Notes under the pieces: generated by a model | What the model was told of the DNA's origin: nothing | Database searches by the model: none | Seen by the model: the letters and a program-made list of their open reading frames with translations, nothing else | Made by a program: the position numbers and the translations under genes | In this document: piece after piece, positions 18,977-27,163 of the stretch | Layout of the letters: the number at the start of each line of letters is the position of its first letter | How positions within the stretch are numbered: position 1 is the first letter of the stretch | Assembly: GCA_029551925.1 (NCBI GenBank) | Contig: JAKPEO010000123.1 | Location: 1-29,630 of the forward strand | DNA length: 29,630 nucleotides | Source: a bacterium | GTDB taxonomy: Bacteria; JAGOBX01 | Reading direction: 5' to 3'

Positions 18977-20239
18977 TTAATTTATATTAAATAAATGCCC
19001 TAATTTATTTGCTTTTGTTTTTAAATACTTTTTATTATGTTGATTAGGTTCAATTACTAATGGCACGCGTTCAATTACTTCTAAACCATAACCTTGCAAC
19101 CCAATAATTTTTTTAGGATTGTTGGTAATCAATTTAATTTTTCTAACACCCAAATCATATAATATTTGCGCACCAATACCATAATCTCTCAAATCAGCTG
19201 GAAACCCAAGCGCTTCATTTGCTTCGACTGTATCGTAACCCTTTTCCTGTAAATGATATGCTTTAATTTTATTTTCCAATCCTATACCTCTTCCTTCCTG
19301 TCGCATATACAGCAATATTCCGCTGTCTGCTTTTTGAATCGCTTGTAAAGCAGAATGAAGTTGGTTGTTGCAATCGCAGCGTTTAGAAAAGAAAATATCG
19401 CCCGTTAAGCATTCGCTGTGCACGCGCACTAATATTGGCTTATTTTGAAAAATCTCGCCTTTTACCAATGCAATATGTTCTTTATTATCGATTTTATTTT
19501 TATAAATAATTATTTTAAAATCTCCAAATTCTGTGGGAAGATTCGCTTCTGCTGAACGCATTATTAATTTTTCGTTTCTTCGTCTATATTCAATTAAATC
19601 GCTGATTGTGCCGATTTTTAATTTGTGTTTTTTTGAGAACTTTTTTAAATCGTCATAACGCGCCATTGTGCCGTCATCGTTCATAATTTCGCAGATTACA
19701 GCCGCAGATTTCAAACCCGCTAATTGCGCTAAATCTACAGACCCTTCGGTCTGACCTGCACGTACAAGCACGCCGCCATCAACTGCCTTTAATGGAAAAA
19801 TATGGCCCGGCGAGACAATATCTCCATCTTTATAATTATCGCTTATTGCCGTTAATATTGTTGTTGCTCTATCTCTGGCAGAAATCCCAGTAGTTACATT
19901 TTTACTTGCTTCTATCGATACAGTAAAAGCAGTGCCAAATTTTGATTGATTATTGCTTGTCATCAAAGGCAATTTAAGCTTTTCTACATATTCGCCAGAA
20001 AGCGCTAAACAAATCAAGCCGCGTCCGTATTTAGCCATAAAATTAATCTTTTCCGGTGTAATTTTTTCAGCTGCGCACACCAAATCTCCTTCGTTTTCAC
20101 GATCTTCTGCATCCATTAAAATAATCATTTTTCCATTTTTTAAATCTTCTAATAATTCAGGTATTGATGAAATTGCAGATTTTTTTTTAGTAGTTTTTTT
20201 TATTTTTAAATTTTTTGTGGTTGATTTCTTTACTGCCAT
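18977..20239 (-). CDS. ribBA: Bifunctional DHBP synthase / GTP cyclohydrolase II
   Basis: RibBA supplies both precursors of riboflavin: dihydroxybutanone phosphate from ribulose 5-phosphate (RibB half, about residues 24-225) and diaminohydroxypyrimidine from GTP (RibA half, about 226-420). RibB shows [34 protein letters not shown] and NDDGTMAR. The usual metal-ligand motif GHTEA reads GQTEG (Gln163), a variant I recall from other RibBA proteins. RibA has the zinc-ligand cysteines C277, C288 and C290 ([14 protein letters not shown]), [22 protein letters not shown] and ITNNPKK. A lysine-rich leader (nine Lys in the first 20 residues) precedes the RibB domain. AGGAG lies 9 bases before the ATG. 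It follows ribE by 5 bases, so the operon is cotranscribed; ribD and ribH are not in the window. Confidence 0.96.
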   Translation of the reverse strand: MAVKKSTTKNLKIKKTTKKKSAISSIPELLEDLKNGKMIILMDAEDRENEGDLVCAAEKITPEKINFMAKYGRGLICLALSGEYVEKLKLPLMTSNNQSKFGTAFTVSIEASKNVTTGISARDRATTILTAISDNYKDGDIVSPGHIFPLKAVDGGVLVRAGQTEGSVDLAQLAGLKSAAVICEIMNDDGTMARYDDLKKFSKKHKLKIGTISDLIEYRRRNEKLIMRSAEANLPTEFGDFKIIIYKNKIDNKEHIALVKGEIFQNKPILVRVHSECLTGDIFFSKRCDCNNQLHSALQAIQKADSGILLYMRQEGRGIGLENKIKAYHLQEKGYDTVEANEALGFPADLRDYGIGAQILYDLGVRKIKLITNNPKKIIGLQGYGLEVIERVPLVIEPNQHNKKYLKTKANKLGHLFNIN

Positions 20240-20244
20240 TATTT

Positions 20245-20850
20245 TTATCTCCTGATATTGTCTTTCTTCTTATAGAATTCATATAAGTATTTTCCAATTA
20301 TATCAAATTCAATATTAACTTCTGAATTAACTGAAAATTCTGCAAGATTGCAGTGGTCCTGCGTAAATTTTACAAGCGCGACAGTAAATATATTATTATT
20401 TTTCTTGGCAATTGTCAAACTCACGCCATTTATAGCAACAGACCCACGCGGCGCTAAATACATCGAAAAATTTTCAGGGCATTTTATTTCTAAATAAATA
20501 GTATCACTAATTTTTTTCTTTGCTATTATTTTAGCGATACAATCTATATGCCCTTGTACAAAATGTCCGTCTAATCTACTATTTAAAAGCATTGCGCGCT
20601 CTAAATTCACTTTATCTTCGGTTTTTATTTTTTTTAATGTTGTCTTTTTCAGAGTTTCCGCCATTACATCAAAATGAACAATATCAGCAGTAATTTTGCT
20701 AACTGTCAAGCATACGCCATTGACGCTCACAGAATCGCCGTTTTTTAAATCACCGATAATTTTAGAGCACTGTGTTGATAATTTTAAACCATTAACATTA
20801 CGCTCAATTCTTTTTATAATTCCTATTTCTTCAATTATACCTGTGAACAT
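20245..20850 (-). CDS. ribE: Riboflavin synthase (alpha chain)
   Basis: Catalyses dismutation of two 6,7-dimethyl-8-ribityllumazine molecules to riboflavin, as a trimer. The 201-residue protein has the duplicated lumazine-binding barrel: repeat 1 begins [15 protein letters not shown] with [13 protein letters not shown], and repeat 2 has [16 protein letters not shown] with [14 protein letters not shown]. The family's usual length is about 200. No Shine-Dalgarno precedes the ATG, unlike ribBA next to it. It heads the minus-strand operon ribE-ribBA-TPR-PTPS-DUF2079; I saw no FMN riboswitch in the 109-base divergent gap. Confidence 0.96.
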   Translation of the reverse strand: MFTGIIEEIGIIKRIERNVNGLKLSTQCSKIIGDLKNGDSVSVNGVCLTVSKITADIVHFDVMAETLKKTTLKKIKTEDKVNLERAMLLNSRLDGHFVQGHIDCIAKIIAKKKISDTIYLEIKCPENFSMYLAPRGSVAINGVSLTIAKKNNNIFTVALVKFTQDHCNLAEFSVNSEVNIEFDIIGKYLYEFYKKKDNIRR

Positions 20851-20893
20851 TAAAACGAAAAATTTATTTACAAAATTAAAAGTTTAAAATATA

Positions 20894-20922
20894 ATATTAA
20901 TTTATATTTTGTCTCTTGTCAA
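20894..20922 (-). promoter_or_regulatory. Probable promoter for ribE-ribBA
   Basis: Minus strand -35 TTGACA (20917-20922), a 17-nt spacer and a weaker -10 TAATAT (20894-20899); transcription would start near 20887, 37 bases before the ribE ATG. The -35 lies in a nearly palindromic TTGTCAA, so a divergent promoter could share it, but on the plus strand the start would fall on the asp23 Shine-Dalgarno, so I do not call one. Confidence 0.5.
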
Positions 20923-20959
20923 TTTATTTAATTTAAGTTAATAAAAAGGAAAAATAAAA

Positions 20960-21319
20960 TTGAACGAAAAAAAAGAAGACAATAAATTAGGCAGCATAAA
21001 TGTTTCAAATGAAATAATTGCAAATATTGTAGGCGCGGCTGTAACTGAAATCGACGGCGTAGTGTCATTAAGCGGCGGTGTTGCTGACGGCATTGCTGAA
21101 TTTTTAAGAAAAAAAGATTATAGTAAAGGAATAGATTTGGAAATAAATGACGGCAAAATCAGAATTGATATTTCTGTTATTTTAGAATTCGGATTAAGAA
21201 TACCTGATATAGCTTGGAAAATTCAGCAAAATGTTAAACGCAGAATCGAAGAAATGACGGATTTATCGGTCAGCGCAGTTAATGTATTAGTTCGCGGCGT
21301 AGAATTAAAAAATGAATAA
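20960..21319 (+). CDS. Asp23/Gls24 (YloU) family envelope stress protein
   Basis: A 119-residue protein with the compact Asp23 domain: LGSINVSNEIIANIVGAAVT, then EIDGVVSLSGGVADG, an IDLEINDGKIRIDISVILEFG strand pair, IPDIAWKIQQNVKRRIEEMT and VNVLVRGVEL. In Gram-positives Asp23 coats the membrane through the anchor AmaP and marks cell-envelope stress; relatives occur in other phyla. The start is TTG at 20960, preceded by AAGGA. It lies just upstream of an AmaP-like membrane protein, a pairing that supports the call. The exact role is unknown. Confidence 0.88.
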   Translation: MNEKKEDNKLGSINVSNEIIANIVGAAVTEIDGVVSLSGGVADGIAEFLRKKDYSKGIDLEINDGKIRIDISVILEFGLRIPDIAWKIQQNVKRRIEEMTDLSVSAVNVLVRGVELKNE

Positions 21320-21340
21320 AAAATTTATTAAAATAATGTT

Positions 21341-21823
21341 ATGAGTTTAAAAACAAAAATCGTATTAGTTATAAAAATCTTTATATTTCTATATCTTTTG
21401 ATTTATTTTTTAATTGCCGCGCAATCGGCAAAATTCTTTTCATTACTAACAATTTTAGCTATTTCATTTTTATTCGCTGATTTTATTATTCATACATTGC
21501 GCGGCCGCAAAAAAAAAACATTTAATTTAACTACCGAATACGGCGTAGTTAAAATATCTGAAAGCGTTGTTGAAAATATTATAACAGTAATATTACGAAA
21601 ATATAAGATAATCAAACATTATATTTGCGCGATATATAATGACGGTGATAAATTAGTCATAACTTTAAATGTCGAGACAACTTTAAAAAAATCTGATTTA
21701 CTGCCGCTAATATTCGACACTTTAAAAAGTAATATAAAAGAAAGTATCGAAAATACCGTATGTATTGCTAAACCAGAGACAATAGAAATTATAGTTGACA
21801 AACTCAAAAGATTACAAAAATAA
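21341..21823 (+). CDS. AmaP-like membrane anchor for the Asp23 protein
   Basis: A 160-residue protein with two N-terminal membrane helices (about residues 6-26 and 32-48), a basic RGRKKK junction, and a cytoplasmic domain that looks like a divergent Asp23 fold (EYGVVKISESVVENIITVIL, KLVITLNVETTLKKSDLLP, ending IVDKLKRLQK). This is the architecture of AmaP, which recruits Asp23 to the membrane. It follows asp23 by 21 bases without a clear Shine-Dalgarno and is followed at once by the DUF362 gene. Identification rests on architecture and neighbour rather than strong motifs. Confidence 0.7.
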   Translation: MSLKTKIVLVIKIFIFLYLLIYFLIAAQSAKFFSLLTILAISFLFADFIIHTLRGRKKKTFNLTTEYGVVKISESVVENIITVILRKYKIIKHYICAIYNDGDKLVITLNVETTLKKSDLLPLIFDTLKSNIKESIENTVCIAKPETIEIIVDKLKRLQK

Positions 21824-21832
21824 AATTTGCCG

Positions 21833-22981
21833 ATGTTTAAAGTCGCATTAATCAGACAGAATAATTATTTAGATTGTTATAATACGTTAAAACGCGGATT
21901 TGACGCGCTCGGCGGACTCGAAAAATTTATAAAATACGGCGAGCGCATACTCATCAAACCGAATTTATTAATGAGCGTTAAATCTAATTGTCCAGCAGTC
22001 ACACATCCTGAAATTATAAAAGCATTATTATTGATTATTAAAGATTTTGGCGCCATACCGCTAATAGGCGACAGTCCGGGACGCGGTACTGTTGAAAAAG
22101 TATTGAATAATATGAATTTATTAGATTTTTTAAAAACAGAAAATATTAGGATTGTTGACTGCACAACCCCTATAACAAAAAAAATAAATTTTAATAATCG
22201 GGAGATTAAACATACTTTTTTTAAAGGTGTTAACAACGCAGATAAAATTTGGACAATTGCAAAATTAAAGACGCACGGCCAGATGTTTTATACAGGCGCA
22301 ATAAAAAATCTTTTTGGATTAGTGCCCGGCGCATTAAAACCGGAATTGCATTTTAAATATCCAGATAACTGGAAATTCGCTGATATGATAGTAGATATTT
22401 TTCAATTAGCGCAGCCGGCATTCGCTATTATTGACGCTATTATTGCAATGGAAGGAAATGGTCCCGGGTCAGGCGAACCTAAAAATCTTAATTGTCTGAT
22501 TATGTCAGAAAATGCGCTTGCCGCAGATATGTGCGCTATTAAAATGATAAATTACAAAACAGAAGATATACCAATAATAGATTTAGCGATAAAACGTAAA
22601 ATACTCGGTCCGCAAAATTATAACGAAATAACAATTTTAGGCGAACCGCTTGAAAATTTTATTGATTTGAATTTTAAAAAAGTGCGACAGGAAAGTAAAA
22701 TCACTACTTTTTTTGGCGCTCCAATTATCGGAAAAATATTAAAACCATTAATTTTATCAAAACCAATAATTAATTTTGATAAATGTATAAAATGCAATCA
22801 TTGTAATGAAATATGTCATCCTAAAGCAATAAAATTAAATAATCAAACTAATAAAATGAAAATTGATTATTTAAAATGTATTAGATGTTATTGCTGTCAA
22901 GAAATCTGTCCGGTCGGCGCGATAAAAATTTATAAGCCACCGCTCTTAAAATCTATTGATGAACTAATAAAAAAACTATGA
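21833..22981 (+). CDS. DUF362 protein with a C-terminal 2[4Fe-4S] ferredoxin domain
   Basis: About 382 residues. Residues 1-290 form a DUF362 domain (VALIRQNNY start, LIKPNLLM, VTHPEIIKALL, GDSPGRGTVEKVL, KLKTHGQMFYTGAIKNLFG, IDAIIAMEGNGPGSG). The C-terminus has two ferredoxin clusters, CIKCNHCNEICHP and CIRCYCCQEICP, each with four cysteines. DUF362-ferredoxin proteins are common in anaerobes but have no settled function; electron transfer coupled to an anionic or metal substrate is plausible. The frame extends to a TTG at 21827; I prefer the ATG at 21833 because the family starts this way. No Shine-Dalgarno is evident. It overlaps rsmE by 4 bases (ATGA), so the two are translationally coupled. 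Confidence 0.85.
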   Translation: MFKVALIRQNNYLDCYNTLKRGFDALGGLEKFIKYGERILIKPNLLMSVKSNCPAVTHPEIIKALLLIIKDFGAIPLIGDSPGRGTVEKVLNNMNLLDFLKTENIRIVDCTTPITKKINFNNREIKHTFFKGVNNADKIWTIAKLKTHGQMFYTGAIKNLFGLVPGALKPELHFKYPDNWKFADMIVDIFQLAQPAFAIIDAIIAMEGNGPGSGEPKNLNCLIMSENALAADMCAIKMINYKTEDIPIIDLAIKRKILGPQNYNEITILGEPLENFIDLNFKKVRQESKITTFFGAPIIGKILKPLILSKPIINFDKCIKCNHCNEICHPKAIKLNNQTNKMKIDYLKCIRCYCCQEICPVGAIKIYKPPLLKSIDELIKKL

Positions 22982-23700
22982 AAATACGAGTATTTACTGA
23001 TAAAAAAATATCAAATGAAAATGAAATTTTATTGTCTGCAGAAGAAACAAAATATTTGAAAATTATGCGCGTCAAAGCAAATGAAAAATTAGAATTATTT
23101 GGCGCTGACAATTATGCGAACGCGGAATTTCTGCAGTTTAATAATAATCTTGCAAAATTGAAAATTTTAGATAAATGCTTATATAAAAAAAATAAGACTC
23201 AATTAACAGCAATACAATGCATAACCGAATTCCATAAGCCAGAATTAATAGCGCAAAAATTTACAGAATTAGGAATAGACGAAATTGTATTTGTTGAATC
23301 TGATAAATCAAAAAAAATTAACGCAGTTAAAAAATTACGAATTATGCGCGCTGTAATAGAAGGAATAAGACAGTGTCGCAGATACTCGCAACCAGCGCTT
23401 GTATTTGCAAATTTAAAAGAATATCTATTAAATATCATCAGTAATTCAAAAAAAAATGATCATAATAATAATATTTTTGTTCTATCGCCTGATGCTAAAT
23501 TTCTGAATTTAGATAATATCGGCTGTTATGATAATGTTTATTTTATTATTGGACCTGAAAGCGGCTTTTCAAATGATGAATATGCTTTCTTTAAAAATAA
23601 TAACTTTTCTGAATTTTCAATCAATAAAAATATTTTGCGAGCGGAAACTTCGGCAATTGCGGCGGCGGCGATATTTGGATTATTAGCATCAAAATTTTGA
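22978..23700 (+). CDS. rsmE: 16S rRNA (uracil1498-N3)-methyltransferase
   Basis: RsmE methylates U1498 near the decoding site using S-adenosylmethionine. The 240-residue protein has an N-terminal PUA-like domain (HY-like KYLKIMRVKANEKLELF) and a C-terminal SPOUT knot: TELGIDEIVFVESDKSKK, EGIRQCRRYSQPALV, IIGPESGFSNDEYAFF (usually IGPEGGFS) and the SAM-binding ILRAETSAIAAAAI. Length is typical. The ATG overlaps the stop of the DUF362 gene in an ATGA. It is last in the asp23-amaP-DUF362-rsmE operon, directly before a terminator. Confidence 0.95.
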   Translation: MKIRVFTDKKISNENEILLSAEETKYLKIMRVKANEKLELFGADNYANAEFLQFNNNLAKLKILDKCLYKKNKTQLTAIQCITEFHKPELIAQKFTELGIDEIVFVESDKSKKINAVKKLRIMRAVIEGIRQCRRYSQPALVFANLKEYLLNIISNSKKNDHNNNIFVLSPDAKFLNLDNIGCYDNVYFIIGPESGFSNDEYAFFKNNNFSEFSINKNILRAETSAIAAAAIFGLLASKF

Positions 23701-23702
23701 TT

Positions 23703-23757
23703 AAAAAAAAAAAACGGCTGCTTTAAATTTATAATAAAAGCAGCCGCTTTGACTTTT
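23703..23757. terminator. Bidirectional intrinsic terminator between rsmE and the pyrophosphatase gene
   Basis: A perfect 10-bp stem CGGCTGCTTT (23715-23724) with AAAGCAGCCG (23737-23746) and a 12-base loop. On the plus strand it is followed by a T-rich tract (CTTTGACTTTTTT), serving rsmE; on the minus strand a run of about 12 U follows, serving hppA. The GC-rich stem stands out in this AT-rich DNA. Confidence 0.88.
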
Positions 23758-23786
23758 TTAATGACTATTAAATTATAATCATTTTT

Positions 23787-23816
23787 ATTATGTCAACCAA
23801 AATCAGTTGACATAAT
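23787..23816. repeat. Perfect 11-bp inverted repeat at the end of the pyrophosphatase gene
   Basis: ATTATGTCAAC (23787-23797) and GTTGACATAAT (23806-23816) with an 8-base spacer, touching the hppA stop codon. No U-tract follows on either strand, so it is unlikely to terminate by itself; it could be an mRNA 3'-stabilising hairpin ahead of the terminator at 23703-23757. Confidence 0.6.
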
Positions 23817-26152
23817 TATTTTACATATTTTTCTAATATTTTTTGCAGTAAATCTCCATAAGCAACAATAAATCCTGCAAACACAACTGAAACCATAGAC
23901 ATTAATTTCAGCAAAATATTTAATGCTGGACCAGAAGTGTCTTTAAACGGATCGCCTACAGTATCTCCGATAACAGCCGCACCGTGATTAGGATTTTTCG
24001 ACCCGTCAGGTAATTTTTTACCGCCTAAATTTCCTTCTTCAATATATTTTTTAGCATTGTCCCATGAGCCGCCGGCATTATTCAAAAATACTGCGACAGC
24101 GAAACCGCAAGTTAAACCGCCAGCTAATAATCCCACCACTCCTGGCACGCCTAAAAATACGCCTGTCAGTACAGGAATAATTATAGCCATTAAAGAAGGC
24201 ACCATCATTTCTTTTTGCGCGCCACTTGTGCTTATTGCCACGCAGCGAGCATAATCAGGTTCGGTCTTACCTTCCATTATGCCTTTTATTTCTTTGAATT
24301 GTCTGCGCACTTCTTCGACCATTTTTCCAGCTGCTCTACCTACCGCCTGCATTGTCATTGCACAGAACACAAGCACTACTGATGCACCTAAAAATATGCC
24401 TATCAATAATTTCGGATTGAATAATGTAATATCATACGCCTGAATAAAATTAGGAAGATTTAAACTTTGGATTTTAGTTCTTAATGCTTCTAAATTTTGA
24501 CAATCAATAATAAAATTTTTTAATGGTATAAACGCCGATGAAGAAGTTAAAGATTCTAAACTTACGCCAGTTGCTATCGCTTTATCAATTGCGTGGATAA
24601 ATGCAATTTTAATTTCTTCGATATAAGCGGCTAATAATGCCATTGCAGTCAAAGCAGCAGAACCAATTGCAAAACCCTTGCCTGTTGCCGCAGTTGTATT
24701 ACCTAATGCATCAAGCGCATCTGTTCTTTTACGCACTTCTGGTGGCTGATGCGTCATTTCAGCATTACCGCCAGCATTATCCGCAATAGGCCCGTAGGCA
24801 TCAGTTGCTAATGTAATACCTAATGTCGATAACATACCAACAGCGGCAAAACTAATTCCATATAATCCCAAATTCATCGCGTTTGGATGAGAACTAAATC
24901 CTCCGGCAAAAGCATAACTTATAAATATCGCTACACAAGTGACAAATACTGGCAAACCAGTAGATTTCATACCATTGGCAATACCAGCAATAATTACAGT
25001 TGCGGGACCAGTAACTGATTGATTAGCGATTTCTTTTGTTGGCTGATATTCTTGCGATGTATAATATTCAGTAATTTTACCAATTAACCAACCGGCAATA
25101 AGTCCAGAAATTGTAGCGAAGAATAAACCGAGCCAATTGCTGTATTCTTTCCCTTCGGGTTTGAATGAATCTCGAAATAAATATAATATTCCAAATGATG
25201 CGATTAAAGTTAAAAATGTGCTCGCATTAACACCGCGTCCTAATGCTTTCAATAATTCACCTTGCGTAGCGCTTTCGCCAGACCGCACTAAAAATACGCC
25301 TAAAATAGAAAATAATACGCCGATACCAGCAATAGCCATTGGCGCAACTACCGCGCCGTAAGTATGGTACGCTGCTACGCCTAATGCCGCAGTAGCCAAA
25401 ATTGAACCTGCATATGATTCATATAAATCAGCGCCCATTCCAGCAACATCGCCGACATTATCACCGACATTATCTGCAATTGTCGCAGGATTGCGCGGGT
25501 CATCTTCCGGTATACCAGCTTCTACTTTACCAACTAAATCCGCGCCAACATCCGCTGCTTTTGTAAATATACCGCCACCGACACGAGCAAATAACGCTTG
25601 TAATGACGCGCCCATTCCAAAGGTCAACATTGTAGTAGTTATTGCCGCTAAATCCGGCTGGTTGGCAGCGTCTTTTACAAAATGTTTTAATATTAAAAAC
25701 CAAACCGAAATATCTAATAATGCCAAACCAACAACGACTAATCCCATAACAGCGCCAGATCGAAACGCAACTTGCAGCCCGCTGTTTAATGTTTTTTTAG
25801 CTGCTGCTGCAGTACGATTTGACGCGTATGTCGCTGTTTTCATCCCTAAAAAACCAGCGAGCCCTGAAAAAAAACCACCAGTAATAAAAGCAAACGGCAC
25901 CCAAACATTTTGCGTGTGCAAAACATATGCCATAAAAGCAAATAATATAAACACTAAAATAAATACAATAGCGACAACCTTATATTGCTGTCTTAAATAC
26001 GCCATAGCGCCTTGCTGAACATATCCCGCAATTTTTTGCTGGTTTGCATCGCCTGGATCAGCCGATTTCATTTTTTGAAAAAATATCCACGCAAAAATTA
26101 ATGCAAGGATTGAGCCAAATGGCGCTAAAATAAATAGATGATCAATACTCAT
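23816..26152 (-). CDS. hppA: Membrane-bound ion-pumping pyrophosphatase
   Basis: Hydrolyses pyrophosphate at the cytoplasmic face and pumps H+ and/or Na+ across the membrane. The 778-residue protein has the family's ~16 helices and catalytic loops: DVGADLVGKVE (201-211), DDPRNPATIADNVGDNVGD (217-235), DAYGPIADNAGGNAEM (451-466) and the C-terminal HGAAVIGDTVGDPFKDTSG. LGNTTAATG (484-490 core) carries Ala where K+-independent enzymes have Lys, so it should be K+-dependent; H+ versus Na+ cannot be decided here. A hydrophilic stretch at about 512-575 enlarges one loop. AAGGAGG lies 7 bases before the ATG. It follows a response-regulator gene by 46 bases. Confidence 0.97.
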   Translation of the reverse strand: MSIDHLFILAPFGSILALIFAWIFFQKMKSADPGDANQQKIAGYVQQGAMAYLRQQYKVVAIVFILVFILFAFMAYVLHTQNVWVPFAFITGGFFSGLAGFLGMKTATYASNRTAAAAKKTLNSGLQVAFRSGAVMGLVVVGLALLDISVWFLILKHFVKDAANQPDLAAITTTMLTFGMGASLQALFARVGGGIFTKAADVGADLVGKVEAGIPEDDPRNPATIADNVGDNVGDVAGMGADLYESYAGSILATAALGVAAYHTYGAVVAPMAIAGIGVLFSILGVFLVRSGESATQGELLKALGRGVNASTFLTLIASFGILYLFRDSFKPEGKEYSNWLGLFFATISGLIAGWLIGKITEYYTSQEYQPTKEIANQSVTGPATVIIAGIANGMKSTGLPVFVTCVAIFISYAFAGGFSSHPNAMNLGLYGISFAAVGMLSTLGITLATDAYGPIADNAGGNAEMTHQPPEVRKRTDALDALGNTTAATGKGFAIGSAALTAMALLAAYIEEIKIAFIHAIDKAIATGVSLESLTSSSAFIPLKNFIIDCQNLEALRTKIQSLNLPNFIQAYDITLFNPKLLIGIFLGASVVLVFCAMTMQAVGRAAGKMVEEVRRQFKEIKGIMEGKTEPDYARCVAISTSGAQKEMMVPSLMAIIIPVLTGVFLGVPGVVGLLAGGLTCGFAVAVFLNNAGGSWDNAKKYIEEGNLGGKKLPDGSKNPNHGAAVIGDTVGDPFKDTSGPALNILLKLMSMVSVVFAGFIVAYGDLLQKILEKYVK

Positions 26153-26198
26153 AACTCATCCTCCTTAAAAAAAATAAATAAAAACATCCAAAAAATAC

Positions 26199-26558
26199 TT
26201 AGATATTTTTTTTGATTAAATCAATTAATTTTTCAAAGTCAATAGGTTTTTTAATATATGTTTTTGCTCCGATTTTTTGTTGAGCTTTTTTTATTTCTTC
26301 TTCAGGTTTAGCTGACATTATTATTACAGGAATATCATTTGTAAGTTTTTTTTCATTGAATAATGAAATAACCATATCTCCTTCTAAATAAGGCAGCCCT
26401 AAATCAAGTAAGATTAAATTCGGTTTGTTGTTTAATATTGTTTTCACTGCGGAATATCCGTCATTTGCAATTTCGATATCCCAATTTTGTTTGCTCAAAT
26501 TCACTTTCAATAATTGAGCAATATCGTTTTCATCTTCAATAATTAAAATTTTTCCCAT
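26199..26558 (-). CDS. Single-domain response regulator (CheY-like receiver)
   Basis: A 119-residue protein consisting only of a receiver domain. The acidic pocket is E8/D9, the phosphoacceptor D52 (LLDLGLP), the switch Ser82 (MSAKP) and the conserved Lys104 (KKP). There is no output domain, so it must act by protein contact or within a phosphorelay. No histidine kinase is in the window. AGGAGGT precedes the ATG at 26558, and a promoter lies at 26595-26623. It stands 46 bases upstream of hppA on the same strand, with only a weak AT-only hairpin between, so cotranscription with the pump is likely but its regulatory meaning is unknown. Confidence 0.93.
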   Translation of the reverse strand: MGKILIIEDENDIAQLLKVNLSKQNWDIEIANDGYSAVKTILNNKPNLILLDLGLPYLEGDMVISLFNEKKLTNDIPVIIMSAKPEEEIKKAQQKIGAKTYIKKPIDFEKLIDLIKKNI

Positions 26559-26594
26559 AACATTTTACCTCCTAAAAATTTCAATAGCTTATTA

Positions 26595-26623
26595 ATTTTA
26601 TTTTATTTAAAAATAAAAATCAA
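26595..26623 (-). promoter_or_regulatory. Probable promoter for the response regulator (and hppA)
   Basis: Minus strand -35 TTGATT (26618-26623), a 17-nt spacer and -10 TAAAAT (26595-26600); start near 26588, about 30 nt before the ATG. It is back-to-back with the promoter at 26632-26660, only 8 bases separating the two -35 boxes. Confidence 0.55.
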
Positions 26624-26631
26624 CAGAAAAA

Positions 26632-26660
26632 TTGACATATCTAATTTTTTATAATAAAAT
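26632..26660 (+). promoter_or_regulatory. Promoter for the cyclic-nucleotide-binding protein gene
   Basis: Plus strand -35 TTGACA (26632-26637), a 17-nt spacer and -10 TAAAAT (26655-26660). Transcription would start near 26667, giving a very short leader just long enough to include the GGAGG Shine-Dalgarno at 26679-26683. Confidence 0.7.
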
Positions 26661-26688
26661 ATCATAAAAAAAAATAATGGAGGATTTT

Positions 26689-27159
26689 ATGAATACTATT
26701 AATTTGTTGTTGAATAGTAAAGTTTTTTACGGATTAGCAAATGAAGATATAAATATAATTCTGCCGTTATTATACAGTCAACAGTTTGAAAAGAACAAAA
26801 CTATTTTTAATGAAAACGAACAAGGTAATGCAATGTATTTTATAATAGACGGCTCTGTAAAAATTATCAAAAAAATAGATAATACAAGAACTAAAACTTT
26901 ATCGCAATTAAAAACAGGCGATTGTTTTGGAGAAATGTCGCTTATAGACGGAAATATTCGGAGCGCTGGCGCTGTCACTGTGCGCGATACAACACTTGCA
27001 ATTTTAACAAAAGAAGCATTTGATTCAATTATAAAAGCGCATCCTGAAATCTCATCTAAAATTTTAATGAATTTAGCAAAAATATTAACTAATCGTTTAC
27101 GCGAAGCAGACGAACAAATTTTAGATATTTTGAGTTTTCATTTTCAAGGTAATAAATAA
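26689..27159 (+). CDS. Stand-alone cyclic-nucleotide-binding (cNMP) domain protein
   Basis: A 156-residue protein with one Crp-type beta-barrel: FEKNKTIFNENEQGNAMYFI (33-52), IDGSVKIIKK, the phosphate-binding cassette FGEMSLIDGNIRSAGA (80-95, with E82 and R91), then the C-helix. It stops without a helix-turn-helix, so it is probably a sensor that works by protein contact. The frame opens at an ATG at 26677, but GGAGG lies inside that extension, so the ATG at 26689 is the start. It is divergent from the response regulator and convergent with the glycosyltransferase, whose stop is only 4 bases away. The ligand (cAMP, cGMP or none) cannot be told. Confidence 0.9.
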   Translation: MNTINLLLNSKVFYGLANEDINIILPLLYSQQFEKNKTIFNENEQGNAMYFIIDGSVKIIKKIDNTRTKTLSQLKTGDCFGEMSLIDGNIRSAGAVTVRDTTLAILTKEAFDSIIKAHPEISSKILMNLAKILTNRLREADEQILDILSFHFQGNK

Positions 27160-27163
27160 TTTT

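Noticed and set aside
20916-20944. Plus-strand promoter TTGTCA-N17-TAATAA for the asp23 gene
   Set aside because: The start site would fall at about 20951, cutting off the AAGGA ribosome binding site.
20851-20959. FMN riboswitch upstream of ribE
   Set aside because: The 109-base gap is almost pure A/T with none of the conserved RFN element segments visible.
26190-26211. A/T-only 8-bp hairpin between the response regulator and hppA as a terminator
   Set aside because: The stem AAAAAATA/TATTTTTT is too weak and overlaps the regulator stop codon; such pairs arise readily in this base composition.
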